Part shown: piece after piece, positions 34,601 to 46,944 of the stretch
Layout of the letters: each line of letters begins with the position of its first letter
How positions within the stretch are numbered: the first letter of the stretch is position 1
Assembly (NCBI RefSeq): GCF_024166365.1
Contig: NC_064820.1
Location: 131,150,001 to 131,214,000, forward strand
Direction: 5' to 3'
Origin: Elephas maximus indicus
Lineage: Eukaryota > Chordata > Mammalia > Proboscidea > Elephantidae
DNA: 64,000 nt
Program-made: the position numbers and the translations under genes
Notes under the pieces: model-generated
What the model was told of the DNA's origin: nothing
Database searches by the model: none
The model's input: only the letters and a program-made list of their open reading frames with translations

Positions 34601-37600
34601 TTATACAGTATTTGTCCTTTTGCCTCTGATTTCGCTCAGCATAATGCCTTCCAGGTTCCTCCATGTTATGAAATGTTTCAGAGATTCGTCACTGTTCTTT
34701 ATTGATGCGTAGTATTCCATTGTGTGAATATACCACAATTTATTTACCCATTCATCCGTTGATGGACACCTTGGTTGCTTCCAACTTTTTGCTATTGTAA
34801 ACAGAGCTGCAATACACATGGGTGTGCATATATCTATTTGTATGAAGGCTCCTGTATCTCTAGTGTATATTCCCAGGAGTGGGATTTCTGGGTTGTATGG
34901 TAGTTCTATTTCTAACTGTTTAAGATAACGCCAGATAGATTTCCAAAGTGGTTGTACCATTTTACATTCCCACCAGCAGTGTATAAGAGATCCAATCTCT
35001 CCGCAGCCTCTCCAACATTTATTATTTTGTGTTTTTTGGATTAATGCCAGCCTTGCTAGTGTGAGATGAAATCTCATCGTAGTTTTAATTTGCATTTCTC
35101 TAATGGCTAATGATCGAGAGCATTTTCTCATGTATCTGTTGGCTGCCTGAAAATCTTCTTTAGTGAAATGTGTGTTCATATCCTTTGCCCACTTCTTGAT
35201 TGGGTTGTTTGTCTTTTTGTGGTTGAGTTTTGACAGAATCATGTAGATTTTAGAGATCAGGCGCTGGTCTGAGATGTCATAGCTGAAAATTCTTTCCCAG
35301 TCTGTAGGTGGTCTTTTTACTCTTTTGGAGAAGTCTTTAGATGAGCATAGGTGTTTGATTTTTAGGAGCTCCCAGTTATCGGGTTTCTCTTCATCATTTT
35401 TGGTAATGTTTTGTGTTCTGTTTATGCGTTGTATTAGGGCTCCTAGCGTTGTCCCAATTTTTTCTTCCATGATCTTTATCGTTTTAGTCTTTATGTTTAG
35501 GTCTTTGATCCACTTGGAGTTAGTTTTTGTACATGGTGTGAGGTATGGGTCCTGTTTCATTTTTTTGCACATGGATATCCAGTTATGCCAGCACCATTTG
35601 TTAAAAAGGCTATCTTTTCCCCAATTAATTGACATTGGTCCTTTGTCAAATATCAGCTGCTCATACGTGGATGGATCTATGTCTGGGTTCTCAATTCTGT
35701 TCCATTGGTCTATGTGCCTGTTGTTGTACCAGTACCAGGCTGTTTTGACTACTGTGGCTATATAATAGGTTCTGAAGTCAGGTAAAGTGAGGCCTCCCAC
35801 TTCCTTCTTTTTCAGTAGTGCTTTGCTTATCCGGGGCTTCTTTCCCTTCCATATGAAATTGGTGATTTGTTTCTCTATCCCCTTAAAATATGACATTGGA
35901 ATTTGGATCGGAAGTGCATTAAATGTATAGATGGCTTTTGGTAGAATAGACATTTTTACTATGTTAAGTCTTCCTATCCATGAGCAAGGTATGTTTTACC
36001 ACTTAAGTATGTCGTTTTGAATTTCTTGTAGTAGAGCTTTGTAGTTTTCTTTGTATAGGTCTTTTACATCCTTGGTAAGATTTATTCCTTATCTTCTTGG
36101 GGGCTACTGTGAATGGTATTGATTTGGTTATTTCCTCTTCGGTGTTCTTTTTGTTGATGTAGAGGAATCCAAGTGATTTTTGTATGTTTATTTTATAATC
36201 TGAGACTCTGCCAAACTCTTCTATTAGTTTCAGTAGTTTTCTGCAGGATTCCTTAGGGTTTTCTGTGTATATAATCATGTCATCTGCAAATAGTGATAAC
36301 TTTACTTCTTCCTTGCCAATCCGGATACCTTTTATTTCTTTCTCTAGCCTAATTGCCCTGGCTAGGACTTCCAGCACGATGTTGAATAAGAGCGGTGATA
36401 AAGGGCATCCTTGTCTGGGTCCCGTTCTCAAGGGAAATGCTTTCAGGTTCTCTCCATTTAGAGTGATATTGGCTGTTGGCTTTGCATAGATGCCCTTTAT
36501 TATGTTGAGGAATTTTCCTTCAATTCCTATTTTGGTAAGAGTTTTTATCATAAATAGGTGTTGGACTTTGTCAAATGCCTTTTCTGCATCAATTGATAAG
36601 ATCATGTGGTTTTTGTCTTTTGTTTTACTTATGTGGTGGATTACATTAATGGTTTTTCTAATATTACACCAGCCTTGCATACCTGGTATAAATCCCACTT
36701 GATCAGGGTGAATTATTTTTTTGATGTGTTGTTGGATTCTATTGGCTAGAATTTTGTTGAGGATTTTTGCATCAATGTTCATGAGGGATATAGGTCTATA
36801 ATTTTCTTTTTTTGTATTGTCTTTACCTGGTTTTGGTATCAGTGAGATGGTGGCTTCATAGAATGAGTTGGGTAGTATTCCGTCATTTTCTATGCTTTGG
36901 AATACCTTCAGAAGTAGTGGTGTTAACTCTTCTCTGAAAGTTTGGTAGAACTCTGCAGTGAAGCCGTCCGGACCAGGGCTTTTTTTTGTTGGGAGTTTTT
37001 TGATTACCGTTTCAATCTCTTTTTTTGTTATGGGTCTATTTAGTTGTTCTACTTCTGAATGTGTTAGTTTAGGTAGGTAGTGTTTTTCCAGGAATTCATC
37101 CATATCTTCTAGGTTTTCAAATTTGTTAGAGTACAATTTTTCATAATAATCTGAAATGATTCTTTTAATTTCATTTGGTTCTGTTGTGATGTGGTCCTTC
37201 TCGTTTCTTATTTGGGTTATTTGTTTCCTTTCCTGTATTTCTTTAGTCAGTCTAGCCAATGGTTTATCAATTTTGTTAATTTTTTCAAAGAACCAGCTTT
37301 TGGCTTTGTTAATTCTTTCAATTGTTTTTCTGTTCTCTAATTGATTTAGTTCAGCTCTAATTTTTATTATTTGTTTTCTTCTGGTGCCTGATGGATTCTT
37401 TTGTTGCTCAGTTTCTATTTGTTCAAGTTGTAGGGACAGTTCTCTGATTTTGGCTCTTTCTTCTTTTTGTATGTGTGCATTTATCGATATAAATTGGCCT
37501 CTGAGCACTGCTTTTGCTGTGTCCCAGAGGTTTTGATAGGAAGTATCTTCATTCTCGTTGCTTTCTATGAATTTCCTTATTCCCTCCTTGATGTCTTCTA

Positions 37601-38387
37601 TAACCCAGTCTTTTTTCAGGAGGGTATTGTTCATTTTCCAAGTATTTGATTTCTTTTCCCTAGTTTTTCTGTTATTGATCTCTAGTTTTATTGCCTTGTG
37701 GTCTGAGAAGATGCTTTGTAATATTTCGATGTGTTGGACTCTGCAAAGGTTTCTTTTATGACCTAATATGTGGTCTATTCTAGAGAATGTTCCATGTGTG
37801 CTAGAAAAAAAAGTATACTTTGCAGCAGTTGGGTGGAGAGTTCTGTATAAGTCAATGAGGTCAAGTTGGTTGATTGTTGTAATTAGGTCTTCCGTGTCTC
37901 TATTGAGCTTCTTACTGGATGTCCTGTCCTTCTCCGAAAGTGGTGTGTTGAAGTCTCCTACTATAATTGTGGAGATATCTATCTCACTTTTCAATTCTGT
38001 TAAAATTTGATTTATGTATCTTGCAGCCCTGTCATTGGGTGCATATATATTTAATATGGTTATGTCTGCCTGATCAATTGTCCCTTTTATCATTATATAG
38101 TGTCCTTCTTTATCCTTTGTGGTGGATTTAAGTCTAAAGTCTATTTTGTCAGAAATTAATATTGCTACTCCACTTCTTTTTTGCTTATTGTTTGCTTGAT
38201 ATACTTTTTTCCATCCTTTGAGTTTTAGTTTGTTTGTGTCTCTAAGTCTAAGGTGTGTCTCTTGTAGGCAGCATATAGATGGATCATGTTTCTTTATCCA
38301 GTCTGTGACTCTCTGTCTCTTTATTGGTGCATTTAGTCCATTTACATTCAGGGTAATTATAGATAAATAAGTTTTTAGTGCTGTCAT
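34601..38387 (-). pseudogene. L1-B ORF2 (endonuclease-reverse transcriptase), two lesions
   Basis: From [17 protein letters not shown] at 38387. Endonuclease residues N14, E43 (QETH) and the VGDFNTPL and SDHKAI motifs are all present; FADD is at 700-703. An 8-bp deletion near 36088 (tttattcctta versus tttattcctaagtatttta in L1-D) shifts the frame. Independently, the original frame has TAA at 35998-35996. The C-terminal part (450 codons from 35953) is open and includes the CX3CX7HX4C-type knuckle region ([18 protein letters not shown]). The end is altered by a 4-bp loss near 34629. Confidence 0.9.
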
Positions 38388-38874
38388 TTTGATGCCTTTT
38401 TATGTGTGTTGTTGACAATTTCATTTTTCCACATACTTTTTTGTGCTGAGGCATTTTTCTTAGTAAATTGTGAGATCCTCATTTTCATAGTGTTTGACTT
38501 TATGTTAGTTGAGTCGTTACGTTTTTCTTGGCTTTTATCTTGAGTTATAGATTTGTTATACCTTCTTGTGGTTACCTTATTATTTACCCCTATTTTTCTA
38601 AGTAAAAACCTAACTTGTATTGTTCTATATCGCCTTGTATCACTCTCCATATGGCAGTTCAATGCCTCCTGTTTTTAGTCCCTCTTTTTGATTATTGTGA
38701 TCTTTTACCTATTGACTTCCATGATTCCCTGTTATGTGTATTTTTTTTTTAATTAATCTTAATTTGTTTGTTTTTGTGATTTCCCTATTTGAGTTGATAT
38801 CAGGATGTTCTGTTTTGTGACCTTGTGTTGTGCTGATATCTGATACTATTGGTTCTCTGACCAAACAATATCCT

Positions 38875-39861
38875 TTAGTATTTCTTGTAGCTTTGGTTTG
38901 GTTTTGCAAATTCTCTAAACTTGTGTTTGTCTATAAATATCTTAATTTCTCCTTCATATTTCAGAGAGAGTTTTGCTGGATATATGATCCTTGGCTGGCA
39001 GTTTTTCTCCTTCAGTGTTCTGTATATGTCGTCCCATTCCCTTCTTGCCTGCATGGTTTCTGCTGAGTAGTCTGAACTTATTCTTATTGATTCTCCCTTG
39101 AAGGAAACCTTTCTTTTCTCCCTGGCTGCTTTTAAAATTCTCTGTTTATCTTTGGTTTTGGTGAGTTTGATGACAATATGTCTTGGTGTTTTTCTTTTTG
39201 GATCAATCTTAAATGGGGTTCGATGAGCGTCTTGGATAGATATCCTTTTGTCTTTCATGATGTCAGGGAAGTTTTCTGTCAGGAGTTCTTCAACTATTTT
39301 CTCTGTGTTTTCTGTCCCTCCTCCCTGTTCTGGGACTCCAGTCACCCGCAGGTTATCCTTCTTGATTGAGTCCCACATAATTCTTAGGGTTTCTTCATTT
39401 TTTTTAATTCTTTTATCTGATTTTTTTTCAGCTATGTTGTTGTTGATTCCCTGGTCCTCCAGATGTCCCATTCTGCATTCTAATTGCTCGAGTCTGCTCC
39501 TCTGACTTCCTATTGCATTGTCTAATTCTGTAATTTTATTGTTAATCTTTTGGATTTCTACATGTTGTCTCTCTATGGATTCTTGCAACTTATTAATTTT
39601 TCCAGTATGTTCTTGAATAATCTTTTTGAGTTCTTCTACAGTTTTATCAGTGTGTTCCTTGGCTTTTTCTGCAGTTATCCTAATTTCATTTGTGATATCT
39701 TTAAGCATTCTGTAAATTAGTTTTTTATATTCTGTATCCAATAATTCCAGGATAGTATCTTCATTTGGGAAAGATTTTGATTCTTTTGTTTGGGGGGTTG
39801 GAGAAGCTGTCATGGTCTGCTTCTTTAAGTGGTTTGATATGGATTGTTGTCTCCGAGCCAT
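38875..39861 (-). pseudogene. L1-B ORF1 (RNA-binding chaperone), frameshifted at its C-terminus
   Basis: An open frame from MARRQQSISNHLKKQ (ATG at 39861) with a long coiled-coil (about residues 50-150, rich in E/K/Q/L heptads), the RRM-region signature DAHRTPFKIDPKRK and the C-terminal domain. After FREFAK one base is lost in a C/A run (38910 region), so the last ~18 residues, which end ENQ in L1-A and L1-C, are replaced by eight unrelated ones. L1 ORF1p is a trimeric RNA-binding nucleic acid chaperone. This copy is otherwise intact and could be nearly full length as a protein. Confidence 0.88.
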
Positions 39862-40903
39862 CACTGGGAAACTAGTTTTTCCAGAAAATCCGCTAAAAAA
39901 AAAATGCAGTCAGATCCCTATCAGAGTTCTCCCTCTGGCTCAGGCTATTCGGATGTTAATGAAGCTGCCTGGGGAGGGTGGGGGAGGGAACAGAAAGATA
40001 GGAGAGTAGCACCTCAGAATATAGCCAGAGTTGCTTGTCTTGCTTGTAATGACTATTATATCTGAGATTCCCGCGGGCGCGTTGCCTACGTGTGCTGGCT
40101 GTGTGGAGATTGCCCCCGGGGGGTCTGGCCCGCTGGAGTCACGGTCAGATCCTCTGCTTCCAGCCCCACGCCCAGCGTCAGGGCTCCCCTACTGGGACGG
40201 TGCACTCTCGACTCCAAAATCAGTCGCTGCCTCCCGGGGACTTCTCGTTCCTCCAGCCACGTGGCCGTGCCGCCCTCGAGAACCAGTTGGGCCTCCTCCC
40301 GGGGTTAGTTCAGATGGGTGGAGCAGCTCCCCGTGCTTGTGCCGTGACTGAGTGTCCCGGCTGGGACGCTGTTCTCCCCGCTCCAATACCAGTCGCTGCC
40401 TTCCGGGGACTTCTCCTATCGGCTGTGTCCCACGCCGCCCGCGCGACCCGGCTAGGCCCCTTCCTGGGGTTAGTTCAGGGGCGTGGAGCAGCTCTCCGTG
40501 TTTATGCCGTACCTGCGTCCAGTCCAAATCCCTGCAGGACGGTTCCCCGGCTGGGACGCTGCTCTTCCTGCTCCAAGACCAGTTACTGCCTCCCGGGGAC
40601 TTCTCCTACCGGCTGCGTCCCACGCCGCCCGTGGAACCGGCTGGTCCCCCTCCCGGGGTTAGTTCAGGGGGGTGGAGCAGCTCTCTGTGGTTGTGCCGTA
40701 CCTGACTGGTACACTGGCTCCAGGCTCTGGAAACAATCGCTGCTTCCCCGTATTAGTTCACTCTCTGTCTTTAAATCTGTGTTTGTTGTTCAGGGTTCGT
40801 AGATTGTTATGTATGTGATCGATTCACTTGTTTTTCCGTGTCTTTGTTGTAAGAGGGATCTGAGGTAGCGTCTGCCTAGTCCGCCATCTTGGCTCCGCCT
40901 ATC
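39862..40903 (-). promoter_or_regulatory. L1-B 5' UTR / internal promoter, GC rich
   Basis: About 1 kb of GC-rich, CpG-rich sequence ahead of ORF1, beginning gagccaagatggcggac (the L1 5' end YY1-type motif AAGATGGCGG). It includes three tandem monomers and ends tagtttcccag directly joined to tgATGGCTCGG of ORF1. Compared with L1-A and L1-C, a segment of about 560 nt just before ORF1 is missing. Confidence 0.9.
40196..40740 (-). repeat. Tandem GC-rich monomers in the L1-B promoter
   Basis: Three successive units begin (plus-strand reading) gacggtgcactctcgactcc at 40196, gacgctgttctccccgctcc at 40365 and gacgctgctcttcctgctcc at 40555. Each is followed by tcccggggacttctc-like and ggggttagttcag-like motifs in the same order. 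Spacing is 169 and 190 bp; the second unit carries about 21 extra bases. A decayed partial unit follows from about 40715. Confidence 0.88.
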
Positions 40904-41220
40904 CCTGCACCACCTTTTATCTCTCATGAGATGAAAGGGAAGTAAGCAGAGAGTTTGGGACCTCATACCACCAAGAAAGAAGTACCAGGAGCAAAGCATG
41001 TCCTTTGGACCTGAGATTCCTGCACCGAGATGCTCCCAGACCAAGGGAAGGCTAATGACAAGGACCTTCCTCTAGAGGCGACAGAGAGAGAATGCCTTCC
41101 CCTGGAGTCAGCGCCCTGAATTTGGACTTCTAGCCTACTGGACAGTGAGAATAAACTTCTCTTTGTTAAAGCCATCCACTTGTGGTATTTCTATTACAGC
41201 AGCGCTAGACGACTAAGACA

Positions 41221-42854
41221 GTTCGGGTGACAGCTACAGAGTCTACTCTTCATTGGCAGCAACAGTGACTTTCCCAGACAAGTTCTGTGACCTCAGTTAT
41301 GTAGCCATCTTTAACCTTGGACCTCTAGACTTCCCATGATTCTGTGAGCTACCCAATACGTTTTCAAAACTTTCCTTTTCTGCTTAAATTAGAGCCAGAA
41401 TTGTCTTCTGTGGCTCATAACCAAGAACCCTAGAGACACGGAGCCTTTGGAGTAGTGACATAGAATTAAAAAGAGAGGAATCAGGGAATGGAGTGTAGCT
41501 TCTCTTATAAACTCTGTACTGTGTATAAAGGAAATCTAGTTGAAGATAAGATCTGCATAAGAAGAGATATGTATGCATTTTCCCTCAATGTAAGTCACAA
41601 AAGTGTGTCCACGAGGAATATGGCAGGAAACATGGCTTTCAGTGTTAGTTGGGAGACAGCGAGTAGAAACCTTATCGCTTTACTTAGGTCCAGGCCCAAA
41701 AACTCTAATGCAAAATGCAGGCTTCTTTCTGGAGGCCTCTGGCCTATGTGTCTGGTATCATTTCCTCTGCCCCTGAGATCTCAGAAACAAAAAGGAACTC
41801 CAGCTGCCCAACCTTTGGGCTTGGAGAGAAGAGAACTGAAGAGAGTCTGCAGGTAATGGCTTGATTCACCACAAAGCTAGAGCTCCCAGCTCGGTTACAA
41901 ATGGCAACAGGAGATTGTAAGAAGACCTGGAGGGAAGAGATGTGGGCAGGGGGTGATGATATCATGGTACAAAACTCTTTCAGCTTAAGCCTAATTATAG
42001 TATATATAGTGATATTCTAAGCATGTAGGATATTCACTTTTAAACATTGTGACTTCAGGGACAGTTCCCGCAAAATTGTTTCTCTTGTCTAATGGACAAC
42101 TAGTCACTTCCCTTTCATAGCACATTAGATGTGAATATCAGGGATAACTGAAACACAGATGTCCCAATGTTTAGAATACATCAGAGATTTATCATTAAAA
42201 AGAAATAGGAGGGAACAAATAAGAACACAGCAGAGATAGACACCCTTACCTAAAAAGTGGCAGCAATACCAGAGTGAGGTTAATAATTATCCACATTTGG
42301 CTGTAATTGACTTTTTTTCCCCTAATCAGTGAGGTATAAGTGAGAAGCTACTGGCTCCAAGCCTACTCAGTGTAAGATAGCATGCTTGAAAGCTCCCAGC
42401 ACTGGCTTGACTTCAGCTGGAGGAGCCTGAGCTGCTGTGGGAACCCAGGCTTGCCTAACACCATAGCTGCACAGTGAACAGTTTCTTCATTTCTAGGCAA
42501 GTTCCTCTATTTGCCCAGTACATTCCTCTCTCCATGTCATTACTCATGCTGTTCCCTACTCCTGAATGTCCTTTCTACTTATCAGCATATGTCCAAATCC
42601 TAGCTATCCCTCAAAGTTCAGCCAAAATAGCATCCTTTCCCTGACAACTAACTTGACCCTCCCTTTTCTTAACCTGCTGCTAAAGAGTTATCTGCAAGAC
42701 AAATCAAGATGATTTTGAAATGATGATTGCAGACAGAGTTCTACAGACACCTTTCAGATATTTTGGACCAGGCAAGAGATGGAAAAGATCAGAAGTGGTT
42801 AACATGGCCCTTATTGCTGGTAGGGGTGGGTCATACAAAATAGCATTAATTAAG
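41221..42854. other. Intergenic DNA, no gene seen
   Basis: Unique-looking. A possible old L2 scrap near 42500-42660. No convincing ORF. Confidence 0.45.
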
Positions 42855-44364
42855 GGAAGAGGTCCAAGCTGCACCGAAAGCATTGGTGAAGAGCAAGGCT
42901 TCAGGAATTGACGGAATACCAATTGAGATATTTCAACAAATGTATACAGCGTTGGAGGTTTTTACTTGTCTATGCCAGGAAATTTGGAAGACAGCTACCT
43001 GGTCAACTGACTAGAAGAGATCCATATTTGCACCCATTCCAAAGAAAGGTGATCCAACAAAAGGCAGAAATTATTGGACAATATCATTAATATCACATCA
43101 CATACAAGTAAAATTTTGCTGAATATCATTCCAGAGGGGTTGCAGCAGTAAATCGACAGGGAACTGCCAGACGTTCAGGCTGAGTTCAAAAGAGGATGTG
43201 GAATGAGGGATGTCATTGCTGATGTCGCATGGTTGCTGGCTGAAAGCAGAGAATACCAGAAGGATGTTTACCTGTGTTTTATTGACTATGCTAAGGCATT
43301 CGACTGTGTGGATCATAACAAATTATGGATAACATTGCAAAGGGTGGGAATTCCAGGACACTTAATTGTGCTCATGAGGAACCTGTACTTAGATCAAGAA
43401 GCAGATGTTCGAACAGAACAAGTGGATACTGTGTGGTTTAAAGTCAGGAAAGGCGTGTGTCGGGGTTGTATCCTTTCACCGTACTTATTCAATCTATATG
43501 CTGAGCAAATAATTCAAAGAGTTGGACTACATGAAGAAGAACAGTGCAGCAGGATTGCAGGAAGATTCGTTAACTATCTGTGATATATAGATGACACAAC
43601 ATTTCTTGCTGAAAGTGAAGAAGCCTTGAAGCACTTACTGTTGAAGATCAAAGACCACAGCCTTCAGTATGGATTCCCCCTCAACATAAAGAAAAAAAAT
43701 CCTCACAACTGGACCAATAAACAACGTCATGATAAACAGAGAAAATATTGGAGTTGTCAAGGGTTTCATTTTACTTGAATCCACAATCAACGCTCATGGA
43801 AGCAGCAGTCAAGAAATCAAAAGACACATTGTATTGACCAAATCTGCTGCAAAAGACCTCTTTAAAGTGTTAAAAAGCAAAGACGTCACTTTGAGGACTA
43901 AAATGTGTCTGACCCAAGCCCTGGTGTTTTCAATCTCCTCGTGTACATGTGAAAGCTGGACAATGAATACGGAATATCGAAGAAAAATCCTTGCCTTTGA
44001 GTAGTGGTGTTGTGAAGAATATTGAATATACCATGAGCTGCCAGGGAATGAACCAATCTGTCTTAGAAGACATACAGCAAGAATGCTGATTACAAGTGAG
44101 GATGGTGAGACTTCATCTCACATACTTTGGTTGTGTTATCAGGAGGGATCAGCCCTTGGAGAAGGACATCATGCTTGGTAAAGTAGAGGGTCAGGGAAAA
44201 AGCGGAAAGCCCTCAACGAAATGGATTGACACAGTGGCTTCAACAAGGAGCTCAAGCATAACAGCAGTCGTGAGGATGGTGCAGGACCAGGCTGTGTTTT
44301 GTTCTATCATACGTAGGGTCACTATGAATCGAAACTGACTTGATGGTACCTGACAACAACAACA
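42855..44364 (+). mobile_element. RTE/BovB, 5'-truncated
   Basis: Starts in the region just before the reverse transcriptase (aagcattggtgaagagcaag) and runs to the (CAA)n end (acctgacaacaacaacaagg). Reverse transcriptase core at 43203-43583 (FIDYAKAFDCVDHNK; then ILSPYLFNLYAEQII). The YADD-type motif region is damaged (gatatatagatgacacaac). Frameshifts and stops throughout; inactive. Confidence 0.9.
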
Positions 44365-45262
44365 AGGGAAAATACCCTCTCTGCTGCTCCTTGCCATTCT
44401 CATACTGTGTGTGTCTTTCTGCTCCAAGTTTAGACTTCCTAGATCACCTAAAGGATTCTTCTCTTAGTATTACAGAAGGCAGTTCTTTATTTACTCTTAT
44501 TAATGTAACATACCGAGTGGTTTTAGCATCTTATTTCAAAGTAATGACATCTCTTTACAAATCATTCTTCTATAATTATTATGGGAAAAAACATCTTGCA
44601 TACACATTTTTTCTCCTCGTTTAATGTTTATTAACTTTTGTTGAGTTGCTATTTTTTTGATAGCTCCAAGGAACTATTAGCATTGCCTAGAGCAGTGCTT
44701 CCTGATTTTGTTAAAGTCACACAAATAGGAAATGAGAACTATTTTTTATTTAAGAATGCAGAAGCAAAGGGCTCAGTTATTCATACCCACAATTCCTCCA
44801 CACAGGGCCCCAGTTCCTGTTATTCATTCATTCACTCATTCATTTATTTATCCATTCCCTTTTATGTCCATTCCCCACTTCCATTTCTACCTACCACAGG
44901 CAACCATTTTGACATGTTTAAATGTATGTTACTTTGTTTTATATGTTATTGTAAAACGTATACAATTATTTTGTACTCACGTATTTCAATTTGTGTAAGT
45001 GGTACTGTATTATAGATCTCATTGTGTTTCTTTCTTTTTTCCCTCAGCACATTTTTTGAGACACCAGGTTGCTGTATGGACATCTAGTCTGTTACACAGG
45101 ACTTCCTAGTATACATTGCCCAGACTTCACTCACCCATCCCCAGTGATGGGCACCAGGATGGTGCCGGCTCTCTGCCTCCACGTACCCTACCGTGATGAG
45201 CACCATTGTGCATGTCTCCTAACAGACCTGAGGAAAAATTGTTGGGACACAGGGTGTGTAGG
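44365..45262. other. Intergenic DNA with an (ATTC)n microsatellite
   Basis: attcattcattcactcattc at about 44820-44850. The rest is AT rich with no recognised gene. Confidence 0.5.
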
Positions 45263-45428
45263 AAACTCTGGTGGCATAATGGTTAAGAGCTATGGCTGCT
45301 GACCAAAGGCTCAGCAGTTCAAATCCTACAGGTACTCTTTGGAAACTCTATGGGACAGTTCCACTCTGTCCTATAGGGTTGGTATGAGTTGGAATCTACT
45401 CAACGAATGGGTTTGCTTTTTGTTTGTA
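45263..45428 (+). repeat. Afrotherian SINE
   Basis: gaaactctggtggcataatg, then gcagttcaaatcctacaggt and the tail ggtatgagttggaatctac, ending gggtttgctttttg. Confidence 0.88.
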
Positions 45429-46944
45429 GGGTGTGTAGACATTTATTGTGACTAGGTGGTATCTGATTGCTCTCTAGACTGCCTGTACCAGTCTACAAAA
45501 CTGTTCCTAAGGGTTCCTAGAAACTTTGTGGCCCCATTTCAAGGCATTCACTGTGCCAGGATATAGATGGGAACGTTTCAGCATAGGATGTCCATCCTGC
45601 TCCCTACTCACTGCCTTCTTAAAAATAAGTCAAGTCTTGGGATTGTGTGGAACGAAGGAGAACTGTTCTTTAAGTTTACCTCAGGGTGACACTTATTATC
45701 ATCTCTTGTTCCACCGGGACCTCCAGAGGTTTGAGGTTATATTAGGGGCAGAACACAGAATCAGCACTAGCAACCACTGCCACTTACACAGGGTGCTACA
45801 GGCTGCAGCTACTTCTTACCCTCCAGCCACTATTCTGGAACCAAATATTGCTATTTGCATTTTAAAGAAGAAGCAAATGAGGACACAGCCACTGTCTTAC
45901 AGCAGGAGGGTCCAAAGTACAAATGGAACCAAGTCTGTGTGACTCCAAACCATGAGTTATTCCTGTGGTATCCTGGGAAATATTGCAAGAACAAAGGGCA
46001 GAAGTAAAACCTGCATGAGAAATTAATCTTGGTATCCTAGGGAAGCTGGGAATGTCATTGTGCTGTCATTTGGTTTGTGGCAGGGCTACGGGTTCCACAA
46101 CCGGTGCTGCAGATTTCAATGAAAGCACAGATTCCTTTCCTTTGACTTTGTTACTCCAGGTCTTCATGATTTCAGCCTGGCAGTTGAGATACAATTTCAT
46201 TAGAATCAGAGTTTGCTTTGCTAGATTTTTTTTTTTTTCCTGTTTGATGTTTTGTTTTCCTTCAGAGGTGTAAATTGAGTGACTAATGTGTTTTCACAGT
46301 CTGTGGGCTGAGGCTGACAGAGAGGATAAAATAGGCACACTTCCATTCCTAAATGATGGAAAGAAGGAAAAATATCCCCCCAAGTGTGTATTTTTTAGGG
46401 AGCCATAAAAAAATCTCAGCTGATGGGATGATAAGGAGATAAATAGCTCAAGTGTTGACATTTTCATTTGCTCATGTGAAACGTTAAATGTTTGTTGCAA
46501 TCTGGATGGAGAATTTCCAGGATTCTTATTATGTGTCTAGTTCTGTAAGAAGCAGAATCATTTGCTTCTTTGCTTCCCTAGAAATGAAGATACTGTATTA
46601 ACCCTGCGGGAAGGTAGTCTGTGGTGGCTTTACCTACATTTCATAGTTTTTGACCACACCAGAAAATGAACACTGAAACTGAAAGAAACCACTCCTTGGT
46701 AATGAAGTGTGAGCTCTGGGGTCACTACAACCATGCTGTATTGTTTTCTGGACTTCTGGAAAAGCTTTTCAGCAATCTTTCCAACTTAGGTCTCACATTG
46801 GATGTATTGTGGCCAAGATGTCATGTACCTATTAGAAATAGAGAGGCTTGTTTAAGATATTGTGTTGGACTTCAAGCAAGCACACACTACTGAAAGAGTG
46901 TTTCCAAAACCTATATTTACGTGTACATGACGTCCATCCCCACT
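45429..46944. other. Intergenic DNA with a probable MIR and a T-run
   Basis: A reverse-oriented MIR-like segment at about 45830-45955 (cattttaaagaagaagcaaa; accaagtctgtgtgactcc), a T-run near 46226-46239, otherwise unique. No gene recognised. Confidence 0.5.

Larger units (their letters stand above)
33574..40903 (-). mobile_element. L1-B: full-length LINE-1
   Basis: Minus-strand L1 of about 7.3 kb from a canonical L1 5' end (ggcggagccaagatggcgga near 40900) to a poly(A) at 33574-33585. Flanked by CCTGCACCACCTTTT at 33563-33577 and 40904-40918. Order on the minus strand: 5' UTR with tandem monomers, ORF1 (frameshifted only near its end), spacer, ORF2 (one 8-bp deletion, one in-frame TAA), 3' UTR. 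It is the best preserved L1 here and probably a recent insertion. It still cannot encode a full ORF2 as written. Confidence 0.96.
33371..41220 (+). mobile_element. Solo LTR, ERVL-MaLR (MLT1-like), split by L1-B
   Basis: The left part 33371-33577 (tgtcatggattgaattatat...) and the right part from 40904 to 41220 (...gagaataaacttctctttgt; cgctagacgactaagaca) join into one TG...CA LTR once L1-B is removed. Flanked by gttgg (33366-33370) and gttcg (41221-41225), a 5-bp TSD with one mismatch. It is older than the L1 inside it. Confidence 0.8.

Noticed and set aside
35325..35765. 146-codon plus-strand frame, repeated at 60710-61150
   Set aside because: Shadow of the conserved ORF2 C-terminal domain; kept open because the sense frame is young.
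40092..40802. 236-codon plus-strand frame in the L1-B 5' UTR
   Set aside because: It is antisense to the GC-rich L1 promoter monomers. The repeats in the translation simply mirror the DNA repeat units. An antisense L1 ORF was considered but there is no second copy here to compare.
41488..41856. 122-codon plus-strand frame in intergenic DNA
   Set aside because: No domain, no promoter or splice context, single short frame in unique sequence.
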